From assembly GCA_029263335.1 (NCBI GenBank), contig JAJCXS010000128.1, positions 1-56,335 on the forward strand: 56,335 nucleotides of DNA. Direction: 5' to 3'. The notes beneath the pieces were generated by a model. That model worked only from the letters and a program-made list of their open reading frames with translations. It had not been told where the DNA came from and ran no database searches. Positions 52,497-56,335 of this stretch are shown here, one piece after another. The stretch's first letter is position 1. The number at the start of each line of letters is the position of its first letter. The DNA comes from Acidobacteriota bacterium (GTDB lineage Bacteria; Acidobacteriota; UBA890; WLXD01). The translations under genes and the position numbers were made by a program.

Positions 52497-53009
52497 TCAG
52501 CCTTTGTGAATGCGTTCGAGTCGAGCTGCACGCCGTTCGCGCGACCGTTCGATGCTGGCCTGCTCCTCGTCGGTTGCCGGCAGCAGCCCCGGCACCGGCG
52601 CCGGCCGACCTGCATCGTCCAGGGCAACGAAGGTTACGTACGCGGTGGTCGTATGACGACGGTCTCCCGTGATCGGATTCTCTCCGCGCACGTTCACCCG
52701 CACTTCGATAGAAGTGGCCCCTACTCCCGTTACCTGGGCGTCGAGCAAGATCACATGCCCCATCGGCACCGGCGCCAGAAACGCCACATCGTCGAACGAG
52801 GCCGTAACCACCGGCCGGCGGGCATGGCGCAGCGCGGCCACCGCCGCACAGACGTCGATCAGGTGCAGTACCCGGCCGCCACTCACCGACCCGTGCGGGT
52901 TCGCATCGTTGGGCATGACGATCTCGGTCATGTTCGCGCGCGCGTTGGCCATCGGTCGGGCGTCGCGTGCGCCGCGCTCGTCGCCCGGCAACCCGTCGGT
53001 CTGGTTCAT
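52497..53009 (-). CDS. Acyl-CoA thioesterase, hotdog fold
   Basis: A 170-aa protein of the YciA/BFIT-type acyl-CoA thioesterase group. The motif EIVMPNDANPHGSVSGGRVLHLIDVCAAVAA carries the usual N-x-x-G and Asp of the active-site helix. It hydrolyses acyl-CoA to acid and CoA. ATG 53009 lies in the stop region of rnz (4-nt overlap); a later Met at residue 20 is possible. Confidence 0.88.
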   Translation of the reverse strand: MNQTDGLPGDERGARDARPMANARANMTEIVMPNDANPHGSVSGGRVLHLIDVCAAVAALRHARRPVVTASFDDVAFLAPVPMGHVILLDAQVTGVGATSIEVRVNVRGENPITGDRRHTTTAYVTFVALDDAGRPAPVPGLLPATDEEQASIERSRERRAARLERIHKG

Positions 53010-53908
53010 AGTTCGATCTCCATGAGGTCGCTGGCGACCTCCGTGTTGGCAAAAACGTCCACCGCTTCCGCCAGCAAGGGTCGTGCATCGTGGTAGCGAG
53101 CCGAGATGTGAGTGAGCAGCAGGCGCTCAGCGCCCGCGTCATTGGCCATCTGCGCGGCCTGCGCGGCGGTGCAATGGCCCCGAGCGCGAGCCTCGCGCTC
53201 CAATTCCGTGCCGAATGTCCCGTCACAAATGAACAGACTGCTATCGCGCGCCAGCTGTACCGCCGCAGCGCACGGTCGAGTATCCGCCGTGTAGACGATG
53301 CTACGCCCGGGCCGGCGCGGGCCAAGTACCTGCTCTGGCTCCACAACAGCCCCTGATGCGGCCGTGACCGACTCCCCGCGCTGGAGTCGGCCATAGTCCG
53401 GTCCCGGCGTCACACCGAGCTGTTCTGCCGCCGCGGTGTCGAAACGCCCCGGGCGCTCGTCCTCGCGCAAACTGAATCCGAGCGTACGAACCCCGTGATC
53501 GAGCAGCGCACACGTCAAGGAATGCGTCCGGCCACGGATGACCTCGCCTCCGTCGCTCTCGCGAATATCGAGTGGGTACCCGAGGCCTACACCCTGATAG
53601 CGGCAGATCGCGTTCCAGTAGTCGCGAATCCCGGCGGGTCCACACAGAAGTAACGGGTCCTTGCGGTCGGCGAGTGACAGCGTCTGCAGTAGCCCGACGA
53701 GCCCGTTGATGTGATCACCGTGCAGATGCGAGACACAGATCGCCCGCAGCCGCCCGAAACGCAGGCCGGCGCGGCGCCACTGCAATTGTGTCCCCTCGCC
53801 ACAGTCGAGCAGATAGACGTCGCCCTCGTATTGCACGGCAACGGCTGCTGACTGGCGCTGAAGAGTTGGCAGCGAAGCCCCACTGCCAAGGATTACGGCC
53901 CGAAACAT
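53006..53908 (-). CDS. rnz: Ribonuclease Z
   Basis: A 300-aa tRNA 3'-processing nuclease. LGSGASLPTLQRQSAAVAV, LLDCGEGTQLQWRRAGL and the zinc motif SHLHGDHINGLVGLL (HxHxDH) are characteristic. Later ligands appear in YTADTRPC, CDGTF and LLLTHISARYHD. The N-terminus is intact. No ribosome site is seen before ATG 53908, and the integrase gene ends 11 bp upstream, so its native leader has been altered or replaced. Confidence 0.94.
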   Translation of the reverse strand: MFRAVILGSGASLPTLQRQSAAVAVQYEGDVYLLDCGEGTQLQWRRAGLRFGRLRAICVSHLHGDHINGLVGLLQTLSLADRKDPLLLCGPAGIRDYWNAICRYQGVGLGYPLDIRESDGGEVIRGRTHSLTCALLDHGVRTLGFSLREDERPGRFDTAAAEQLGVTPGPDYGRLQRGESVTAASGAVVEPEQVLGPRRPGRSIVYTADTRPCAAAVQLARDSSLFICDGTFGTELEREARARGHCTAAQAAQMANDAGAERLLLTHISARYHDARPLLAEAVDVFANTEVASDLMEIEL

Positions 53909-53919
53909 GTTCTGAAAAC

Positions 53920-55032
53920 CTAACCTGCTGGATTTGCAGGGGTTGCGTCTTCCGAGTCTTTTTCAGATACCCGCGGAATACCAATTTGCCTCGCACGGAG
54001 CGCCAGACCGGACCGAAGCTGTGCTCGGTCCGGGTGCAGATACCGCTCTGTGATCTTGATCGAGGAGTGTCCCATAACATCGCGAACCTCGGTGAGCGGC
54101 ATCTCGGTTTCGTTGCACAGGAACGTAGCGAAGTCGTGCCGGAAACAGTGCGGGGTGATCTCCTCCGACAGCTTGAGCTTGCCCCGGTCGGCCTTCCACA
54201 GCTCCCAGATCCGGTGCCGACCCCACGGCAGCACGAGGTTGCCGCCAGGCGCGATTGCCAAGAGCCCCTCGGCGAGCTCGGGCACGCCTTCAAGCATGGG
54301 CACGGTGCGCTCCTTCCCTCCCTTTCCGTGGACCCGAACGAACGGCGTTGGCGAACCGTCGAAGACGGCATCGCGGGGCTCCATTCGGACCACCTCGACT
54401 GTTCGCAGGCCCGTCGACAACATGAACAACCACAGCGGGCGGGCCCGCGAGTCGCAGTCGGCAATGATCTGGTCGCGCTCGTCGTCCGTGAGCGCCCGGC
54501 GACGCTGGTCGGGTGCCCTCGGGACCAGGCCGGCGACGGGGTTGAACTCGAGGTAGTCGCCGGACGCCCATTCGAACGCCGCGTGCAGGATGGCCATGTA
54601 TCGAACGACCGACCCTGGGGCGATCTCCGTGAACAGGTACGCTCGGTACCTCTTGAGCAAGGCTGGTGACACGTCCGCGGTTGACTTAACGCCGTAGTCA
54701 TCCAGGTAGCGCTCGAAGCGCCGGAGAGAATTGCGATAACTGCGGTACGTGTCATCGGCCTTCTCCGCCTTCACCGTCTCCAGGAAGGCGCTGAAGAGTT
54801 GCCGGACCACCACCGCTTCCCGGGCCGAGCGGCGCCCGGTTGCGTGCTGCACGATCAGGTCGGCGCAGTACTCGCTCGCCTCGTTTTCCTGTCCGAGAGC
54901 GAACCGTCGGCGCTGCGGCTGTCGCAGTCGACGCATGATCGTCTTCCACCGCCTGCAATTGACCTCGATGCAGGGCTGGCCTTTGTAGGTGCCCGGCGTG
55001 GGTGTCGGGCGAAACGGCGGGATCTTCCCCAT
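53920..55032 (-). CDS. Tyrosine recombinase/integrase of a mobile element
   Basis: A 370-aa phage-type integrase. A core-binding SAM-like domain (about 75-160) precedes the catalytic domain. Catalytic residues: Arg210 (STGLRTVEVV), Lys at about 237-240 (GKGGKER), His295 and Arg298 (HCFRHDF), His322 (MGHSS) and Tyr331 (ERYLH), all present. ATG 55032 follows GGAGGAG (55043-55049) by 10 nt, which outweighs the longer frame to 55110. It reads toward rnz. The HTH gene ahead of it overlaps in another frame. Confidence 0.93.
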   Translation of the reverse strand: MGKIPPFRPTPTPGTYKGQPCIEVNCRRWKTIMRRLRQPQRRRFALGQENEASEYCADLIVQHATGRRSAREAVVVRQLFSAFLETVKAEKADDTYRSYRNSLRRFERYLDDYGVKSTADVSPALLKRYRAYLFTEIAPGSVVRYMAILHAAFEWASGDYLEFNPVAGLVPRAPDQRRRALTDDERDQIIADCDSRARPLWLFMLSTGLRTVEVVRMEPRDAVFDGSPTPFVRVHGKGGKERTVPMLEGVPELAEGLLAIAPGGNLVLPWGRHRIWELWKADRGKLKLSEEITPHCFRHDFATFLCNETEMPLTEVRDVMGHSSIKITERYLHPDRAQLRSGLALRARQIGIPRVSEKDSEDATPANPAG

Positions 55033-55201
55033 AGGTGAACCACTCCTCCAGAACTCGGGGGTGTATGCGCCAGTGCCTTCCGACTTTCCGGGCCCCCGGG
55101 AGCCTACCATCCCGGCACATCTGTGAAACGGTGGACTCTGGAATCTGGAGGTAGTCGGCCGCCTCCGGAACGCTCCACAGTCTTGGCGCCGGGTGTCCCA
55201 T
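54752..55201 (-). CDS. Excisionase-like HTH (MerR/HTH_17) protein
   Basis: The reading frame is 149 aa. Residues 1-56 (LWSVPEAADYLQIPESTVSQM; DGRLPGARKVGRHWRI; LEEW) are a clear DNA-binding excisionase-type domain that recognises DNA next to an integrase. After about residue 57 the frame runs inside the integrase gene (281-nt overlap) and looks like a shadow, but no stop intervenes. Excisionase is the likely role. A frameshift or extended overlap cannot be excluded. Confidence 0.75.
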   Translation of the reverse strand: MGHPAPRLWSVPEAADYLQIPESTVSQMCRDGRLPGARKVGRHWRIHPRVLEEWFTYGEDPAVSPDTHAGHLQRPALHRGQLQAVEDDHASTATAAAPTVRSRTGKRGERVLRRPDRAARNRAPLGPGSGGGPATLQRLPGDGEGGEGR

Positions 55202-55507
55202 CTACCCCGCTGCCTCCCCGCGCGCCGGCTCGAACCAGTGGTAGCCCTGGAAGCTCTTCATCGGCAGCGGCTCGATGGTGTGGTGCTCGGAGTCCAGCAT
55301 GACGATGGCCCCCTCGTATTCGCCCTCGAACCCCAGCACCTTGCGCCACGCCCGGACGGCTCCGTCCCACACGAAGTACACGCGGTCGACCGGTCGCGCC
55401 GGGACTTGCGGCAAGCGCCAATAGATCGGGCCTGGGTGCTTGAACTTCTCGTTCAGCACGTAGCCCTGCGTGAGCTTTGGCACCGTCACTACGATCGACT
55501 CAGGCAT
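55202..55507 (-). CDS. Small element-encoded hypothetical protein
   Basis: A 101-aa protein (FKHPGPIYWRLPQVPARPVDRVYFVWDG; GYHWFEPARG). No family is recognised. A Trp-rich, short, isolated gene of this type is common among phage or integrative-element cargo. It is 8 nt overlapped by the next gene and ends 1 nt before the excisionase-like gene. Confidence 0.6.
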   Translation of the reverse strand: MPESIVVTVPKLTQGYVLNEKFKHPGPIYWRLPQVPARPVDRVYFVWDGAVRAWRKVLGFEGEYEGAIVMLDSEHHTIEPLPMKSFQGYHWFEPARGEAAG

Positions 55508-56198
55508 CGGCCACCTCCCCGCTCTCGCTCCCCTCGTCGTGGCGGGACAGGGCGCGGTCAAGTCGGCAATCCGGGCAGCAGGACTCGTCAGGCAAATAGT
55601 CGCCGCACGGCCAACAGCGCCCCGGGCCGCCACTCCCGCAACGCGGCAAACACCCTTCGCGGGCCTCTCGCGCTGCGTCAACAACGGCTTGCAGCGCATC
55701 CCGCTCGGCCTCCACGGTGCGGAGCTTGTCCTTGATGCGTCCAGGCAGGCCGTGTCGATACGTGTTGCCCTCGCCCATCAACTCCATCAGCGGCATGATC
55801 ACCCGCTCCCAAACACCGGCGTGGGCCTCGGACTCGTTCAGGGTCTCGGTGAGTTGGTTTGACGCCAGTGTTCGTAGGCGCTTCGCCGCCCCTTTCCACC
55901 CCGCGACCTGCCCCCGCAGCGCGGCTATCGTGGCGAGGGCGTCGTCGAACGCCTCCAGTGCTCCAACCGCATAGAGCCCGGCAGGCTGCGGCCGGTACGG
56001 GTGGTCCAGGATGCTCTGCAGGTCCTCCCGGAACTTCTCCAAGCTTGCCTGTGCCGGCACCTCGCCCTGCCTGTCGGCGCCGACGGGGTCATCCCGGTGC
56101 TCGTCTCGCCACTCCCTAAGCTCGTCCAGCGTCATGCCGTACTTCTGCACGAGGTGCGTGGCGAAGTAGCCGTCTTGATAATAGCGTCTCCCGGCCAT
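55500..56198 (-). CDS. Element-encoded hypothetical protein with a Cys-rich C-terminus
   Basis: A 232-aa protein. The first part (RYYQDGYFATHLVQKYGMTLDELREWR) is helical. A central coiled-coil-like stretch (about 150-180: RIKDKLRTVEAERDALQAVVD) leads to a Cys-rich end (CLPRCGSGGPGRCWPCGDYLPDESCCPDC) that probably binds zinc. ATG 56198 follows GGAGGTG; a GTG at 56201 is possible. No family is recognised. Confidence 0.65.
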   Translation of the reverse strand: MAGRRYYQDGYFATHLVQKYGMTLDELREWRDEHRDDPVGADRQGEVPAQASLEKFREDLQSILDHPYRPQPAGLYAVGALEAFDDALATIAALRGQVAGWKGAAKRLRTLASNQLTETLNESEAHAGVWERVIMPLMELMGEGNTYRHGLPGRIKDKLRTVEAERDALQAVVDAAREAREGCLPRCGSGGPGRCWPCGDYLPDESCCPDCRLDRALSRHDEGSESGEVADA

Positions 56199-56335
56199 CA
56201 CTCACCTCCAGTCAGGGCGCTCAGCGCCCGGTTTAGCTCGCGCTCGGCTTGGTCTAGAACTTCCCGCCGCGCCCTGTGATCGGCCTGTGACCCGCCCCCT
56301 GTCCAGTACGCAGCCAGTGCCGAGTTGTGCTTCAG
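56198..56335 (-). CDS. Partial hypothetical protein (3' end only)
   Basis: An open frame enters from the window edge and ends at the TGA at 56198-56200, overlapping the next ATG (TGATG). The visible 45 residues (HNSALAAYWTGGGSQADHRA; VLDQAERELNRALSALTGGE) are helical and unassigned. The tight overlap places it in the same element operon. Confidence 0.55.
   Translation of the reverse strand: MKHNSALAAYWTGGGSQADHRARREVLDQAERELNRALSALTGGE

Noticed and set aside
53909-53945. tRNA gene or attachment core at the integrase end
   Set aside because: CCTGC/GCAGG arms (53924-53928 and 53936-53940) are inside the integrase end and do not form a tRNA 3' end. The other attachment site lies outside the window.
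1-56335. CRISPR array or restriction-modification system
   Set aside because: No regularly spaced repeats and no methylase/restriction pair were seen. The HNH gene at 19761 is of the free-standing type.

Overview
The window is a GC-rich (by eye about 65%) bacterial chromosome segment with densely packed genes. It reads as ordinary chromosome up to about 53.9 kb and as the end of an integrated element after that. The best lineage guess is Acidobacteriota. The main pointer is the long protein at 23.6-26.4 kb, which has the VWFA-related domain expanded in that phylum. A Rho factor with an Arg/Gly-rich insert, a DUF151 nuclease-family protein, TrmI and an ATP-dependent DNA ligase fit but do not prove it. 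I saw no rRNA, tRNA or CRISPR array, and no gene-free stretch reaches 300 bp.

Layout. 1-3.7 kb: 3' part of moeA, a CorB/HlyC-type CBS protein, trmI and nth. 3.75-10.7 kb: a proteostasis block made of a LexA-like regulator, clpB, a CbpA-type J-protein and lon. 10.8-14.9 kb: rarA, a Sua5/YrdC-family gene, miaB and a DUF151 gene. 15.1-18.5 kb: parA-parB, then a structured and AT-rich intergenic region between a winged-helix gene and an unknown gene. 18.5-21.9 kb: P1 peptidase, HNH nuclease, and a PP-loop thiouridylase-like gene followed by a TusA-like gene. 21.9-23.6 kb: fixX and fixC. 23.6-30.9 kb: VWFA protein, CAP-TPR protein, GreA-like factor, K+ channel, an anchored unknown protein and an HD protein. 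31-39.3 kb: O-antigen ligase family protein, acylphosphatase, SppA, UvrD-type helicase, a small exported protein, an AbiEi-like winged-helix protein and an MBL hydrolase. 39.3-48.4 kb: DUF2207, LemA, Rho, cytochrome c, a GH113-like glycosidase, and a divergent pair of a LysM transglycosylase and an M23 peptidase. 48.4-53.9 kb: DNA ligase, a TIGR00725-like gene, etfA, etfB, thioesterase and RNase Z. 53.9 kb to the end: integrase, excisionase-like HTH gene and small overlapping genes, all on the minus strand.

Most notable system. The first gene of the clpB block has a LexA-type DNA-binding domain, but its S24-like domain has lost the autoproteolysis residues. Gln122 is at the catalytic Ser position, Leu159 is at the catalytic Lys position, the cleavage site is Gly-Gly, and there is no lysine at all between residues 54 and 198. 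It starts just downstream of two separate dyads and ends 2 nt before clpB. I infer a LexA fold co-opted as a non-cleavable regulator of a chaperone/protease regulon.

Other themes. The ETF:quinone oxidoreductase pair (fixCX) and etfAB lie in separate loci 27 kb apart. A PP-loop thiolase-like protein is paired with a TusA-like sulfur carrier. Several genes have a -10-like hexamer 7-8 nt before the ATG and no Shine-Dalgarno, which suggests leaderless mRNAs. The integrated element stops 11 bp upstream of rnz and has probably replaced that gene's upstream region.
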